This document shows positions 63,690 through 64,000 of a stretch of DNA of 64,000 nucleotides, one piece after another. The stretch's first letter is position 1, and every line of letters starts with the position of its first letter. Source of the stretch: Juglans regia (lineage: Eukaryota > Streptophyta > Magnoliopsida > Fagales > Juglandaceae); NCBI RefSeq assembly GCF_001411555.2, contig NC_049904.1, forward strand, positions 23,759,370-23,823,369. Direction: 5' to 3'. The translations under genes were made by a program, and so were the position numbers. Below the pieces are notes generated by a model. The model was not told where the DNA came from, did no database searches, and worked only from the letters and a program-made list of their open reading frames with translations.

Positions 63690-64000
63690 TGCATAGTAAG
63701 TCAATAGAGAAAACCAATTCTAATACTAAACAAACAATTCAGAAGAACCAGGAAAAATAAATGTTTATTAACTACCACGCCTTACATTCAAAATTCAAGC
63801 TAGCAATAGGCACCATAATTTGATGTAAAACATCATAAACCAAATGCAAGACTTCTAGGAATGAGTCAAAACCTCATAGTAGATAAAAAGAAGCACACAA
63901 AGAAAAGAAAAGAAAAGAAAGATAGATCCTAAAACCTTGCATAATTCTCAGTGGCGGAACTTGGCATTCTCTAAGTTAACATCTTTCATGGACTAAGGTA
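63690..64000 (-). repeat. 5' LTR of the Gypsy element, cut by the window end
   Basis: Begins TGCATAGTAAGTCAATAG on plus and follows 59429-59743 base for base with scattered differences, including an extra AAAAG unit near 63905. Confidence 0.75.

Larger units (their letters stand above)
59429..64000 (-). mobile_element. Ty3/Gypsy chromovirus, internally deleted, runs off the window
   Basis: The element lies on minus. Direct repeats at 59429 to at least 59743 and at 63690-64000 start with TG(A/C)ATAGTAAGTCAATAG and stay closely alike over some 310 bases. I take them as the two LTRs. Between them, on minus from about 63680 to 60200, are the reverse transcriptase C-terminus, RNase H, integrase and a chromodomain. 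gag, protease and the front of reverse transcriptase are missing, since coding begins within about 30 bases of the 5' LTR. Two hAT elements interrupt it. No working product is possible. Confidence 0.88.

Overview
This is a plant nuclear window. Host genes have GT-AG introns, telo-box and site II promoter motifs, and are buried among plant-type LTR, LINE, SINE, CACTA, hAT, Mutator-like and Tourist-like elements. The proteins point to a eudicot. The dispersed GAGATGAGTTGAGATG foldback repeats recall woody Fagales such as walnut or hickory; that placement is from memory and uncertain.

Host genes. (1) Minus strand, 4964-9707: 40S ribosomal protein S14 (uS11), 6 coding exons, 150 aa, with the start codon alone on its exon. 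(2) Minus strand, 16862-21970: a DUF642 cell-wall protein, 3 exons, 394 aa, with a signal peptide and a C-terminal GPI-type tail. (3) Plus strand, 25095-29229: prefoldin subunit 6, 5 exons, 130 aa, divergent from DUF642; the same two genes are, as far as I recall, neighbours in Arabidopsis. (4) Plus strand, 49835-55416: a Shaker-type inward-rectifying K+ channel of the KAT1/KAT2 class, 11 exons, 791 aa. I rebuilt all four exon by exon; reading phase closes at every junction.

Mobile DNA by region. 2-3.2 kb: a LINE-type RNase H fragment split by a Tourist-like MITE. 5-9.6 kb (inside RPS14 introns): a 5'-truncated L1 with target-site duplication (TSD), a 173-bp solo LTR, MITEs and two tiny retro-insertion scars. 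10.35-11.2 kb: a hAT element. 13.08-16.74 kb: a Copia element with both LTRs and a 5-bp TSD, lacking most of pol. 25.5 kb, 26.2 kb, 29.5 kb and 30.3 kb: a hAT MITE, a third retro scar, a tRNA-derived SINE and a Mutator-like MITE. 32.34-42.53 kb: a decayed ~10.2-kb CACTA element with TNP2, DUF4218, DUF4216 and Transposase_24 remnants on minus, a Transposase_32-like gene on plus, and large subterminal arrays of ACGTTCGAACGT-type words. 55.6-59.4 kb: a patchwork containing a small LTR with PBS and a defective copy of the proteasome beta5 N-terminus. 59.4-64 kb: an internally deleted Ty3/Gypsy chromovirus on minus, broken by two hAT insertions and running off the right edge.

The four host genes do not form a pathway. 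The most unusual signals are the CACTA element's subterminal arrays with their divergent accessory gene, and three 21-24-bp insertions that carry only the 3' tail of a retrotransposon yet have full TSDs.
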